In this document: positions 18,741-26,840 of the stretch, one piece after another
Layout: the number at the start of each line of letters is the position of its first letter
Position numbering within the stretch: the stretch's first letter is position 1
NCBI GenBank assembly: GCA_035309005.1
Contig: DATGFP010000148.1
Location: 1 to 42,336 of the forward strand
Direction of reading: 5' to 3'
DNA length: 42,336 nt
From: DATARH01 sp035309005
GTDB lineage: Bacteria > Pseudomonadota > Alphaproteobacteria > ATCC43930 > CGMCC-115725
Made by a program: the position numbers and the translations under genes
The notes under the pieces: model-generated
The model's input: only the letters and a program-made list of their open reading frames with translations
The model's database searches: none
What the model was told of the DNA's origin: nothing

Positions 18741-19344
18741 GGCCAATCACGCTCGGCCACAGCAGCCCGTGCCGCCAATCGGCGCCGCTCAGGAGGGCCC
18801 GCCCGCCGGCGGCGCCAAGATCGGCGTAGGCGATGGTCAGCGGCAGTTGCCCGAGCAGCGAACCGAACGCATAGGCGCCGAGCTTCAGGCTGGTCAGCCC
18901 GAGCGCGTAATTGGTCAGGCTGTGCGGCAGGACCGGCACCAGGCGCACCAGCGCAACAACGCGCCAGCCGCCGCGCTCGACCCGCGCCAGCAGCGCCGCC
19001 ATCCGGTTCGCGCCGGCGCGGTCGGTAAAACCGCGATGGATGTAGCGGGCGGCGAGAAACCCGGCAACCGCGCCGGCGACGCTGCCGAGCGCCGCCCACA
19101 GCGCGCCCCACCACATGCCGAAAATGAGCCCGGCGCCAAGCGCCAGCAATGTGCGCGGCACAAAAAACAGGCTCGCGGCGACGTGCAAGCCGAGAAAGAC
19201 CAGCGGCGCCGCCGGATTGCCGGCGATCAATCGCGTCACCGCCAGCGGATCGAACAGACCGCGCCAGCGCCACGCCGCGACGATCCCGGCGGCGAGCAGC
19301 GCGAGCAGCGCGAGGCGCGCGAGTTGCGGCCGGCCGAGCATCAT
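18658..19344 (-). CDS. VTT-domain (TVP38/TMEM64, DedA superfamily) membrane protein
   Basis: This is an integral membrane protein of 228 residues with an N-terminal transmembrane segment and the VTT/SNARE-associated core: FVPRTLLALGAGLIFGMWWG, ALGSVAGAVAGFLAARYI and the amphipathic VVALVRLVPVLPHSLTNYAL, then TSLKLGAYAFGSLLGQLP, which carries the usual re-entrant loops. DedA-superfamily relatives take part in lipid-carrier or phospholipid transport; the function of bacterial TVP38 members is unsettled. The start ATG (19344) overlaps the glycosyltransferase stop by four bases (ATGA), so the two are translationally coupled. That suggests joint action on a lipid-linked sugar, by inference. The 3' end overlaps glcF on the other strand. 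Confidence 0.9.
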   Translation of the reverse strand: MMLGRPQLARLALLALLAAGIVAAWRWRGLFDPLAVTRLIAGNPAAPLVFLGLHVAASLFFVPRTLLALGAGLIFGMWWGALWAALGSVAGAVAGFLAARYIHRGFTDRAGANRMAALLARVERGGWRVVALVRLVPVLPHSLTNYALGLTSLKLGAYAFGSLLGQLPLTIAYADLGAAGGRALLSGADWRHGLLWPSVIGLSALALSLLIPAVLRRRLRPAQPAPGE

Positions 19345-20123
19345 GGCGCCGGTTCGGCGGGTTCGGCGGCATCCCGCCGGATGACGACGCCGATCGCGGC
19401 CGGCGCGTCTTCTTCGCGCAACTGCGGCAACGCGCAGCGGCGCCGCAGCCACATGACGCCGCACAGATCGGTGATGCCGACCGCGAGGCGGTCCAGCACG
19501 CCGTATTTCGAGGCGCCCCGCCGGCGCGGCCGATGGTTAACCGGCACCGAGCGGACAATCCCGCCCTGGCGCAGCACCAGCGCCGGCAAAAAGCGGTGCA
19601 TATGATCGAAATAGGGCAGGTCGAGGAACAGTTCGCGCGGGAACAGCTTGAGGCCGCAACCGGTATCCGGCGTGTGGTCATGCAACAGCCGGCGGCGCAC
19701 CGAATTGGCGATTTTCGAGGCGCGGCGCTTCGTCCAGCTGTCGCTGCGCCGCGCACGATGCCCGGCGATCAGCAGCGGCGGCATCGGCGGGCTCGCCTGG
19801 GCAAGCCGCCACAACGCCGGGATGTCGGCCGGATCATTCTGACCGTCGCCATCGAGCGTCGCGATCCAGTGGCCGCGCGCCGCCTTGACGCCGCTGCGGA
19901 TTGCGGCGCTTTGGCCGCAGCTCGTTGCATGGCGGAGCAGGCGCAGCTGCGGCATACTCAGCTGCAGCCGCCGTACGTCGGCGGCGCTCGCATCGTCGCT
20001 GCCGTCGTCGACATAGATGATCTCGTAAGCCGCGTGCGGGTCGAGCGCGGCGGCGATCTCGGCGACGAGCGGGGCGATGTTGCCGGCCTCGTTCTTGACT
20101 GGAATGACGATCGAAAGATCCAT
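19341..20123 (-). CDS. Family 2 glycosyltransferase (dolichol/polyprenyl-phosphate sugar synthase-like)
   Basis: This GT-A fold family 2 enzyme has 260 residues. It begins MDLSIVIPVKNEAGNIAPLV, then EIIYVDDGSDDASAADVRRL with the nucleotide-sugar Asp residues, GQSAAIRSGVKAARGHWIAT and the metal-binding LDGDGQNDPADI. VNHRPRRRGASKYG, a motif of the DPM1/ArnC-like group, follows. No C-terminal membrane helices are present, so this is the soluble type that transfers a sugar to polyprenyl phosphate. ATG at 20123 fits the family start; the ribosome-binding site is weak. The VTT membrane protein is directly coupled downstream. Confidence 0.92.
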   Translation of the reverse strand: MDLSIVIPVKNEAGNIAPLVAEIAAALDPHAAYEIIYVDDGSDDASAADVRRLQLSMPQLRLLRHATSCGQSAAIRSGVKAARGHWIATLDGDGQNDPADIPALWRLAQASPPMPPLLIAGHRARRSDSWTKRRASKIANSVRRRLLHDHTPDTGCGLKLFPRELFLDLPYFDHMHRFLPALVLRQGGIVRSVPVNHRPRRRGASKYGVLDRLAVGITDLCGVMWLRRRCALPQLREEDAPAAIGVVIRRDAAEPAEPAP

Positions 20124-20285
20124 GCGATCGAAAATACCGCGCCCCCCGGAGCCACCGCCTCGACACTTATCCGCGCAGAGACGAGATTTAGCATGTTTCG
20201 CCGGACCCGATAAACCGGCTCGGCGGGTTTCGCCCGGGAGGGCGCGCCGGAACCAAACCGTCGCGCCCGGCTTAACATAGGTAAG

Positions 20286-20483
20286 ATGACCGCGCAGGAA
20301 ATCACCGAGTTGGCCGCCATCCTGGTCAACGAGCACGACGAAGCGGCGCTGGCGGTTGCTGAGCAGCGGCGCGATCAATACGCGCGCGAGCGGCATTTCA
20401 CCGCGTACCGGCTATGGGCCCGCATCGCCATCGCGACGGCCCACCTGCTGAGGCTGCGGCAACGCGAGAAGGTCTCGGGATGA
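20286..20483 (+). CDS. Small hypothetical protein
   Basis: The 65-residue frame from ATG 20286 is wholly helical in appearance, rich in Ala, Arg and Glu: MTAQEITELAAILVNEHDEA, then AEQRRDQYARERHFTAYRLW. A short hydrophobic stretch and a basic tail follow. It lies divergent to the glycosyltransferase (162-base gap) and upstream of the host-attachment-like gene. The residue composition looks protein-like rather than a chance frame, but I do not recognise a family and the ribosome-binding site is poor. It is reported as a possible gene. Confidence 0.5.
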   Translation: MTAQEITELAAILVNEHDEAALAVAEQRRDQYARERHFTAYRLWARIAIATAHLLRLRQREKVSG

Positions 20484-20590
20484 CATGCCCGCGACGGTCG
20501 GAGCGAGCGAGATGCGCCGGGATTGAGGGATCAATGGCGGCGCCGTCTCTTGCTGTGCTAATCGCCTGAAGAGCCAGCGGAGGAGACTCG

Positions 20591-21043
20591 ATGAAGCACC
20601 CACGGACATGGTACGTCGTCGCCGATGGCGGGCGTGCCCGCATCCTGCAAAAACGCGACAAGCAGCAAGCGTTCGACACCCTGCAGGAGATCGTTTCGGC
20701 CGATCTCCATAGCGCGACCCGCGATCTCGGCAGCGAGCGGCCGGGACGGACGCGCGAAAGCTCTGGCTCGGCGCGCCACGCGGTGCAGCCGCGCCAGGAT
20801 TTGCACCGGGCGGAAAAACAGAACTTCGTGCACGAGCTTGCCGGGCTGCTGAATGCGGCAAACACGCGCGCCGAATTCGACGCCCTGGTGTTGGTTGCAC
20901 CGGCGCATGCGCTCGGCGATCTCCGTCAGGCGCTCGATGCGCCGACCCAGCGCAAGGTCACGGCTGAGTTGCAGAAAGACCTCACCAAAGTGCCGAATGC
21001 CGATTTGGTCGAGCATTTTGCCGAGGTGAAGGGCGGCGCTTGA
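20591..21043 (+). CDS. Host attachment protein family (baeRF-like) protein
   Basis: The 150-residue protein matches the family annotated as required for attachment to host cells, related to bacterial versions of the eukaryotic release factor eRF1 middle domain. It shows TWYVVADGGRARILQKRD, a charged linker with the conserved phrase DLGSERPGRTRESSGSARHA, then EKQNFVHELAGLLNAANTRA, DALVLVAPAHALGDLRQAL and VTAELQKDLTKVPNADLVEH. A strong GGAGGAG at 20579-20585 precedes ATG 20591. The name comes from an early genetic observation; a ribosome or tRNA-linked role is suspected for the superfamily but unproven. Confidence 0.88.
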   Translation: MKHPRTWYVVADGGRARILQKRDKQQAFDTLQEIVSADLHSATRDLGSERPGRTRESSGSARHAVQPRQDLHRAEKQNFVHELAGLLNAANTRAEFDALVLVAPAHALGDLRQALDAPTQRKVTAELQKDLTKVPNADLVEHFAEVKGGA

Positions 21044-21082
21044 GTATGGCCGCTGGGCGCGCGCCCCGCCTCTGGCAAGCTC

Positions 21083-21820
21083 TCAGTGGCGCAGGCGGTA
21101 ATAGAGGCCGCCGATTGTCTCGTGCAGCGCGTAGAAGGTGTCCTGCAGCGCCGTGAGGCTTGGCAGGAAATCGCCGAGCCCGGCGATCCGCAGCGCGGTC
21201 TGCGGCGCCGGCCAGGGCATCGCAGTCAGGCCGGCGCGCTCGAAACACCACAGCGCCCGCGGCAGGTGCCAGGCGTCGGTGACGAGAACCACCGTCTGAA
21301 CCCCGCGCGGCTTCAGGAGGCGGGCGGTGAAGACCGCGTTTTCCCAGGTTGTGCGCGAGCGGTCCTCGAGCCATGCGACCGGAACCGCGAAATCGCTCTC
21401 GAGCGCGGCCTGCATCAGCGCCCCGACGCTGGCGTGCGAACGCTCGACGCTGCCGCCGCTGACCGCCAGCGGCAAGTGCAGACGGCGATAAGCCGCGGCG
21501 GCCATTACGACGCGTTCCAGCGACAGCCGGCCGAGCCGGTCGGGGATAGCGTCGCCGTTGCCGCGGCTGACATCGCCGCCAAGCACGACGATCGCCTGTG
21601 CGGCGCTCAAATCAGCGGCCCGCGGCAACTCGGCCTCGACCCGCCGCAGCAGATAGGAGGCGAGCGCCGGGGTCGCCGCGGCATAGAGGCAGAGGCTTGA
21701 CGCGAGCGCCAGCGCGAGGCCGGCGCGCCGCCACGCCAGCGCGATCAGCGCGCCGGCAAGGCAGAGCGAGATAAAGACGGTCGGCGGCGCGAGAAAGCCG
21801 TAGGAGAGGAGGCTTTCCAT
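21083..21820 (-). CDS. DUF218 (YdcF/SanA/ElyC-type) membrane-anchored protein
   Basis: The 245-residue protein starts with two hydrophobic segments (FLAPPTVFISLCLAGALIAL and LALALASSLCLYAAATPALA). The DUF218 domain follows: AQAIVVLGGDVSRGNG, RVVMAAAAYRRLHLPLAVSG, LEDRSRTTWENAVFTARLL and VVLVTDAWHLPRALWCFERA, ending in a helix pair. Relatives such as ElyC and SanA act in envelope integrity and polyprenyl carrier use, and YdcF binds S-adenosylmethionine, but the reaction is not settled. ATG at 21820 follows AGAGGG. It may face the periplasm. Confidence 0.9.
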   Translation of the reverse strand: MESLLSYGFLAPPTVFISLCLAGALIALAWRRAGLALALASSLCLYAAATPALASYLLRRVEAELPRAADLSAAQAIVVLGGDVSRGNGDAIPDRLGRLSLERVVMAAAAYRRLHLPLAVSGGSVERSHASVGALMQAALESDFAVPVAWLEDRSRTTWENAVFTARLLKPRGVQTVVLVTDAWHLPRALWCFERAGLTAMPWPAPQTALRIAGLGDFLPSLTALQDTFYALHETIGGLYYRLRH

Positions 21821-21878
21821 CGACCCTCTGCCGCGCCGCGGGAGGGTGGGTGAATTTGCGCTGCGGTGACCAGAAGGC

Positions 21879-22523
21879 TCAGCTGGCGCGTACGTACTTC
21901 TGGCAGACGAGGCGCAGGTGATCGCGGAAATTGGGGCGCACGCGGCGCGTCCATTCGGTGTCGGCGGCGCTCTTCCAGGCCGGCGTCGCCTGCACTTCGG
22001 GTGCTGCCAGGTGATAGAGCGCGACATAGCGGCGGTTGGCCCCACGCGACAAGTCCGTCACCCGGAAGCGGCGGGCGCAGAGGACCCCGGGTACGGCGGC
22101 CAAGGCCGGGATATGCTCACTATTGTACCACTCGTTGAATTCGGCCTCGGCGGCGGGCTCGACAGTCATCGCATTGAGCAGGAGGCCACCGGCGGCATCG
22201 GGCGGCAGCTGGTCGCCCGGCAGGATCTGGTCGCCCTCGAAGCGCATTAGCCGCTCGACCCGGCCGGTCACCCGCTTCGACCACGGCGACAGATTGGCGC
22301 CGCCGATCGCCAGGTAGCCGGGGCTCTGCAGCACGCCGCTATTGTCGAGGTCGTAGGTCGCGACCGAGACCTTGCGGTCGTCGACACCAATCCAGCGCTG
22401 ACACCGCAAGAACCCCGGAACACGCTGCCGCTCCGGCAGATGCTCGGTGTCGTACCAGTCGTGGAACTCGTCTTCGGCGGCGCCGCCGATGTTCATCGCG
22501 GCGATCAGGATGCCCTTGGCCAT
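21879..22523 (-). CDS. Protein with two tandem dimeric alpha-beta barrel (EthD/ABM-like) domains
   Basis: The 214-residue protein is an internal duplication. The first half has EDEFHDWYDTEHLPERQRVP and the second EAEFNEWYNSEHIPALAAVP at the same relative position, each followed by GFLRCQRW or GVLCARRF. This is the ferredoxin-like barrel pattern seen in EthD, DUF4286 and ABM proteins, which normally dimerise; here one chain supplies both halves. It lies 36 bases after the downstream end of the short-chain dehydrogenase gene and on the same strand, so it may be co-transcribed with it. The function is unknown; relatives act in polyketide or ether-degradation chemistry. Confidence 0.85.
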   Translation of the reverse strand: MAKGILIAAMNIGGAAEDEFHDWYDTEHLPERQRVPGFLRCQRWIGVDDRKVSVATYDLDNSGVLQSPGYLAIGGANLSPWSKRVTGRVERLMRFEGDQILPGDQLPPDAAGGLLLNAMTVEPAAEAEFNEWYNSEHIPALAAVPGVLCARRFRVTDLSRGANRRYVALYHLAAPEVQATPAWKSAADTEWTRRVRPNFRDHLRLVCQKYVRAS

Positions 22524-22559
22524 CGTGTTTCCTCCTCCGATGCGTTGACGATGCCTGTC

Positions 22560-23285
22560 TCACGCGCCGCCATAGACCGGGATCACCGCGCCGCGCGTCA
22601 CGCGGTTATCGGGCGAGGCGAGAAAGGTGATGACCTCGGCGACCGCGCTCGGCGCCACCCAGCTCGTAAAATCGGCTGCCGGCATCGCTGCGCGGTTGGC
22701 CGGGGTGTCGAGCACCGACGGCGCCACCGCGTTGATCCAGATCTCTTCGCCGGCGGTCTCCTGGGCGAGCGCCTGGGTCATCGCGGCGACCGCGGCCTTC
22801 GCTGTGGCGTAGGCGACCATGCCCGAGCCGAGCCGCGGCTCGATCCCCGGGCGCGCCGCGACATTGACGATGCGACCGCCCTTGGCGCCACCCGGACCGG
22901 GCTCGCTGCGCGTGCGGATGGCGCGGAGCGCGGCGACCGAGCACAGGAACGACGACATTGCGTTCATCTGAAACTGGTCGGCGAAAGCAACCGCCGACGT
23001 TTCGGCGGCCGGCGACATCGCGAAGCCGCCGGCGAGGTGGATCGAAGCCCAGAGCGACGGCAACGCGGCATAAAACCGGCGCACCGCCGCCTCGTCGGCG
23101 AGGTCAACGCCGGTCGTGATGTGCACCCCGGGGTCGTCGCGATGGGGATACTTCGCCAGCTCGGCGGCCACCATGTTGGTCACGTGGCACACCGCGCCGG
23201 CGCCGCGCAACGCCGCTACCACTGCGGTGCCCAACGCGCCGGTGCCGCCGGTGACGACGACATGCGCGCCGTGAAAGGCGACCAT
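22560..23285 (-). CDS. Short-chain dehydrogenase/reductase
   Basis: A classical SDR of 241 residues. The nucleotide-binding glycine motif is HVVVTGGTGALGTAVVAAL (about residues 8-26). A mid-fold segment SLWASIHLAGGFAMSPA stands where NNAG normally lies. The active-site YATAKAAVAAMTQALAQE supplies Tyr and Lys, and INAVAPSVLDTPANRAAMP is the usual C-terminal loop. GGAGGGAAG precedes ATG 23285. It is upstream of the duplicated barrel protein and may form a two-gene operon with it. The substrate is unknown. Confidence 0.92.
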   Translation of the reverse strand: MVAFHGAHVVVTGGTGALGTAVVAALRGAGAVCHVTNMVAAELAKYPHRDDPGVHITTGVDLADEAAVRRFYAALPSLWASIHLAGGFAMSPAAETSAVAFADQFQMNAMSSFLCSVAALRAIRTRSEPGPGGAKGGRIVNVAARPGIEPRLGSGMVAYATAKAAVAAMTQALAQETAGEEIWINAVAPSVLDTPANRAAMPAADFTSWVAPSAVAEVITFLASPDNRVTRGAVIPVYGGA

Positions 23286-23361
23286 CGCTTCCCTCCGCTG
23301 CGATCGCGCCGCCCGGCGGCGCCTCAGGCGCGGTGATAGCACGCCCGCCGCGGGCGCTCCA

Positions 23362-24003
23362 TCAGCTGATCGCGCCCTCCGCAACGGCGATGTCGTCGCG
23401 GCGCGCCGCCGCGACCGCGAGCACGATCGCGATGCCGCGTACGATGTCGTCGAGCGCCATCGACGGCGCGCCCTCATAGCGCGCCGCCTGGCTCGGCAGA
23501 TAGGGGACGTGCAGAAACCCGGCGCGCAACCCGGGCAGTCGCGTCGCGGCAAGGTGCATCAGCCCGTAGAACAGGTGATTGCACACGAAGGTGCCGGCGC
23601 TGTTGGAAACGCTCGCCGGCAGCCCCGCTTGACGCAGCGCCACCACCGCCGCCTTGATCGGCAGCGTCGCAAAATAAGCCGCCGGACCGCCGGGCACCAC
23701 CGGCTGGTCGACCGGCTGGTGGCCGTCATTATCCGGAACGCGCGCGTCGTCGATTTTGAGGGCGACCCGCTCGAGCGACAGCGCGGCGCGCCCGCCGGCG
23801 AGACCGACGCCGAGCGCGATATCGGGTGCGGTCGCCCGCAGCGCGTCTTGCAGCGCCTCGAGCGAACCCCCGAATGACGTCGGCAGCACCCGGGTCACCA
23901 ACGTCAGCGTTCCGAGGCTCGGCGGCAGCAGCCGCAGCGCCTCCATCGCCGGGTTGACCGGGTCGCCGGCGAAAGGCTCGAAGCCGGTGACGAGGGCTTT
24001 CAT
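23362..24003 (-). CDS. pcp: Pyrrolidone-carboxylate peptidase (peptidase C15)
   Basis: Pcp removes N-terminal pyroglutamate from peptides. The 213-residue length and all three catalytic residues match: Glu78 (ALSLERVALKIDDARVPDND), Cys141 (AGTFVCNHLFYGLMH) and His165 (GFLHVPYLPSQA). The N-terminus MKALVTGFEPFAGDPVNPAM is diagnostic. The start is ATG at 24003. It is a cytoplasmic enzyme with no clear operon partner; the next gene upstream on the same strand is htrA, 121 bases away. Confidence 0.96.
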   Translation of the reverse strand: MKALVTGFEPFAGDPVNPAMEALRLLPPSLGTLTLVTRVLPTSFGGSLEALQDALRATAPDIALGVGLAGGRAALSLERVALKIDDARVPDNDGHQPVDQPVVPGGPAAYFATLPIKAAVVALRQAGLPASVSNSAGTFVCNHLFYGLMHLAATRLPGLRAGFLHVPYLPSQAARYEGAPSMALDDIVRGIAIVLAVAAARRDDIAVAEGAIS

Positions 24004-24124
24004 CGCTGGGTTCCGGGTGACGGAGTTAGCGCGGCGCGGGTCCTGCTTGATGCCTCCTCTTCTGTCACTGCCTGCCGAGCGGCGCAACCGCGCTCGCAAT
24101 TGCGAGCCGGATCGACTCTCCCGC

Positions 24125-25657
24125 TCAGCCCGGCTTGCCGCTGCCAACGCCCGGGGTCACCGACAGGCCAACAAACTGGCTCTGCCCGTGCCGGTTCAGC
24201 AGCAGGAGGATGCTGCCCTTGGCGGCGGCCGCCTTCAGCTCCTTGGCGGCCTGCAGCGGGGTGCTCGCCGGCTGCTGATCGACCGACATGATGACGTCGC
24301 CATCCTTGATGCCGAGCTCGGCGGCCGGGCTGTCCGCGGCGATCTTGGTCACCACGACGCCTTCGACATCCTTCGGGATGCTGTACTTGGTTCGCAACTC
24401 GGCGCTGAGCGAGGACAGCTGCAGACCGAGCGAGGTCGCCTCCTCGCCCTCGCCCAGACCGCCCGCGACCTGCTGCAGATTTTCCGGCATCTGGTCGATC
24501 GTGGCGGAAAGGCTTATCTCCTTGCCATTGCGCAGGACCTTCAGTTCGAGCAGCTTGCCGATCGGCGCGGCGGCGACGAACCGCGGCAGGCCGCGCACCG
24601 ATTTGATCGGATGGCCGCCGGCGCTGAGGATCACGTCGCCCGGCTTGATGCCGGCCTTGGCGGCCGGGCTGTCCGGCGTCACCGCGGCGACCAGCGCGCC
24701 ATTCGGCTTCTCGGGATCGATCCCGAAGCTGCGGGCGATGGCCGGCGTGACGCTCTGGATCGCGACGCCGAGCCAGCCACGGGTGACGTGCCCGTTCTGC
24801 TTGAGCTGGGCAATGACGTCCTTCGCGGTATCGGAAGGAATCGCGAAACCGATCCCGACCGACCCTCCGGACGGCGAATAGATAGCGGTGTTGATGCCGA
24901 TCACCTCACCCGACAGGTTGAATGTCGGCCCGCCCGAATTGCCCCGGTTGATCGGCGCGTCGATCTGGATGAAATCGTCGTAGGGACCTTCGTTGATATT
25001 GCGGCCCAACGCCGAGATGATCCCGGCGGTCACCGTGCCGCCGAGCCCGAACGGATTGCCGACCGCGACCACCCAGTCGCCGACCTTGCCCGCATCGCTG
25101 TCGCCCCAGCTGACAAACGGCAACTTCTCCTGGCTGTCAATCTTGAGCAGCGCGAGGTCGGTCTTTTCGTCGCGCCCGATGATTTTCGCCGGATGCCGGC
25201 TGTTGTCCTGGAGGATCACCGTGACCTTCGTGGCGTTGCCGACCACGTGATTGTTGGTGACGACGTAGCCGCTCGAATCGATGATGAAACCCGAACCCAG
25301 CGCGGTCACGTGCTGATGCAATTGCGGCAGTCCGCGGTTTTCGAAAAACCGCCGCATGAATTGATCAAACGGCGCCTGATCGCCCTCTTCGGTCGATTGG
25401 TCGGACTGCGCGGCTGCTTGGTCCTTGAGCTCGGACGATATGTTAACGACTGCCGGCAACACGTGCTGAACCAGTGGCGCGAGGCTCGGCAGGGCGATCG
25501 CCGTTTCGTTTTTCACCTGATCGGTGATGCTGCCGGCGGCGGCTTGCGCGCCGGGCGCGCCCGCGGCGACCAGCGCGATCGCGGCGATGCCGCTGAGCAG
25601 CATCACCCGCAGCCGGCCTCGCCGCGCGCCAGAACCTTGATGCCGAGCACGGCGCAT
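24125..25657 (-). CDS. Periplasmic serine protease, HtrA/DegP family
   Basis: This exported Do-type protease/chaperone handles misfolded envelope proteins. With the start at 25657 (GGGAGG five bases before the ATG) it has 510 residues. There is a basic N-terminus and a signal peptide (VMLLSGIAAIALVAAGAPGA then QAAAGS). The trypsin-like domain has catalytic His137 (TNNHVVG), Asp167 (KTDLALLKI) and Ser241 (INRGNSGGPTF). Two PDZ domains follow, with TRGWLGVAIQSVTPAIARSF and DVEGVVVTKIAADSPAAELG. An upstream in-frame ATG at 25672 would add five residues. It is the stress-protease centre of a group of envelope genes; a sigma-E type promoter was not found. Confidence 0.95.
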   Translation of the reverse strand: MRRARHQGSGARRGRLRVMLLSGIAAIALVAAGAPGAQAAAGSITDQVKNETAIALPSLAPLVQHVLPAVVNISSELKDQAAAQSDQSTEEGDQAPFDQFMRRFFENRGLPQLHQHVTALGSGFIIDSSGYVVTNNHVVGNATKVTVILQDNSRHPAKIIGRDEKTDLALLKIDSQEKLPFVSWGDSDAGKVGDWVVAVGNPFGLGGTVTAGIISALGRNINEGPYDDFIQIDAPINRGNSGGPTFNLSGEVIGINTAIYSPSGGSVGIGFAIPSDTAKDVIAQLKQNGHVTRGWLGVAIQSVTPAIARSFGIDPEKPNGALVAAVTPDSPAAKAGIKPGDVILSAGGHPIKSVRGLPRFVAAAPIGKLLELKVLRNGKEISLSATIDQMPENLQQVAGGLGEGEEATSLGLQLSSLSAELRTKYSIPKDVEGVVVTKIAADSPAAELGIKDGDVIMSVDQQPASTPLQAAKELKAAAAKGSILLLLNRHGQSQFVGLSVTPGVGSGKPG

Positions 25658-25758
25658 CGATACCTCCCGCATTTTCCCGCCGCCAAAGCGGGGATCGTCT
25701 CGCAATCAAAACCAAGTCACGCGCGACCCGAGAGTTCCGCAGGCTGCCGTGCTGAGGC

Positions 25759-26112
25759 TTATTCGCCGGCGCCGGCGAGCTTATTCGGGTGCCGCTCGAG
25801 GCGAGCGAGCTCGCTGGTGACCAGCCGGCACGAGGCGAGCAGCCGCCCCTGGCCTCGGTCGGCGACCGCGCTGACCAGGAAGAAGGCGGCAAACCGATGG
25901 GTTGCCGCTTTCTCTGCGTTGTCGTCCTCGGTCGCGGCGGCGATCAGGCCGCGGACCAGCCGGCCGGCGCGCTCCACCCGGTCGCTTGCGACACCGCAGC
26001 GCTGTGCATTGCCCAATAGAAATCCGCCATTTGCCGCCAGCCTATCGGCATCGGTGAGGCTCGGGCTGGCGATCAGCAGGGCGGCGACGGTCGTCGCCGC
26101 GATCAGCGACAT
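25759..26112 (-). CDS. Small exported protein of unknown function
   Basis: The 117-residue protein begins MSLIAATTVAALLIASPSLT, a probable signal peptide. The mature part has DADRLAANGGFLLGNAQRCG, a long helix, then THRFAAFFLVSAVADRGQGR and ASCRLVTSELARLERH. Two cysteines may form a disulfide. I recognise no family with confidence. The start is ATG at 26112, whose ribosome-binding site lies within a perfect eight-pair hairpin (26120-26140), suggesting translational control. It lies between htrA and a DUF2846-like gene on the same strand, so a periplasmic role is likely. Confidence 0.7.
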   Translation of the reverse strand: MSLIAATTVAALLIASPSLTDADRLAANGGFLLGNAQRCGVASDRVERAGRLVRGLIAAATEDDNAEKAATHRFAAFFLVSAVADRGQGRLLASCRLVTSELARLERHPNKLAGAGE

Positions 26113-26119
26113 GGCGCTT

Positions 26120-26140
26120 CTCCGAGATTCGATCTCGGAG
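26120..26140 (-). promoter_or_regulatory. Hairpin covering the ribosome-binding site of the 25759-26112 gene
   Basis: On the minus-strand transcript CTCCGAGA and TCTCGGAG pair perfectly around a five-base loop (TCGAA). The GGAG in the 3' arm is the ribosome-binding site, seven bases before ATG 26112. No T-run follows, so it does not look like a terminator of the upstream gene. Occlusion of the site would reduce translation until the helix opens. Confidence 0.6.
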
Positions 26141-26178
26141 GAGAAACACTCCCGTCAGACGGTTGGTTGCCGCATGGA

Positions 26179-26652
26179 TCAGCCGCCGCTCGCCGGGTGG
26201 GCGACAAGCTGGGCGCGCGCCACCTGCGGCGGCACCAGCGACACGTAAAACGTGTCGCGCTGATAGGCCGATCTGTCGCCACCCGCATCCCAGCTGCTCA
26301 GCGCAAGGATTTTGACGTACGCCTCCTGGCCCGGCGCCAAGTCGACATCCCGCGACTGGTTGACGTCCGTCCCGGCGCTGTCGACCGAGATGTGGTAGCG
26401 ACCGGCCGGGACATCGCGGTAGATCGCGCTGCCGTCCGGCTGGACGTAGCCGGCTGGCGAGCCGTTGAGCGCCACCGGCGCGATGTTGAGGCTGACGGAG
26501 GGCTCGTAATCGCGATAGAACCAGATGCGCGCCGTGCCCGGCGAAGCCTGGGCCAGCGCGCCCGCAGGGCACAGGAAAGCGACGAGCGCGGCGGCCAAAA
26601 TGCTGCCGGCCGCCAGTCGCCGCCCGGATCGGCACAGAGGATCGTTGCGCAT
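26179..26652 (-). CDS. Exported DUF2846-like protein
   Basis: The protein has about 157 residues with a signal peptide (RRLAAGSILAAALVAFLCPA then GALAQASPG). The mature part resembles DUF2846-type beta-sandwich domains: GTARIWFYRDYEPSVSLNIA, VALNGSPAGYVQPDGSAIYR, DVPAGRYHISVDSAGTDVNQ and LAPGQEAYVKIL. Such domains often occur in lipoproteins or periplasmic proteins of unknown role. ATG at 26652 is favoured because GGAG is six bases upstream; ATG at 26664 has its site too close. It shares direction with the small exported gene and htrA. Confidence 0.78.
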   Translation of the reverse strand: MRNDPLCRSGRRLAAGSILAAALVAFLCPAGALAQASPGTARIWFYRDYEPSVSLNIAPVALNGSPAGYVQPDGSAIYRDVPAGRYHISVDSAGTDVNQSRDVDLAPGQEAYVKILALSSWDAGGDRSAYQRDTFYVSLVPPQVARAQLVAHPASGG

Positions 26653-26840
26653 CGCTTGCTCCATTCTCCCGGCACGACCGGGCCGATTGCGGATGCCGGC
26701 AGCGAAGCAGTCGGGGCCGGCCGTGGCAAGACACGGTTTCGCGATCCCGTTACACCGATGGCGCGGCCGTTCGCCCCTTGGTAACCCCGGGCAAGCTGGC
26801 GTAAATTTCGGGCCGCGCCACTTCAGGGGAACGGTTGCGC

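Noticed and set aside
23756..26248. Plus-strand open frame of about 830 codons opposite pcp, htrA and the exported gene
   Set aside because: All three minus-strand genes have clear motifs or signal peptides and ribosome-binding sites; the antisense frame shows no domain and no ribosome-binding site.
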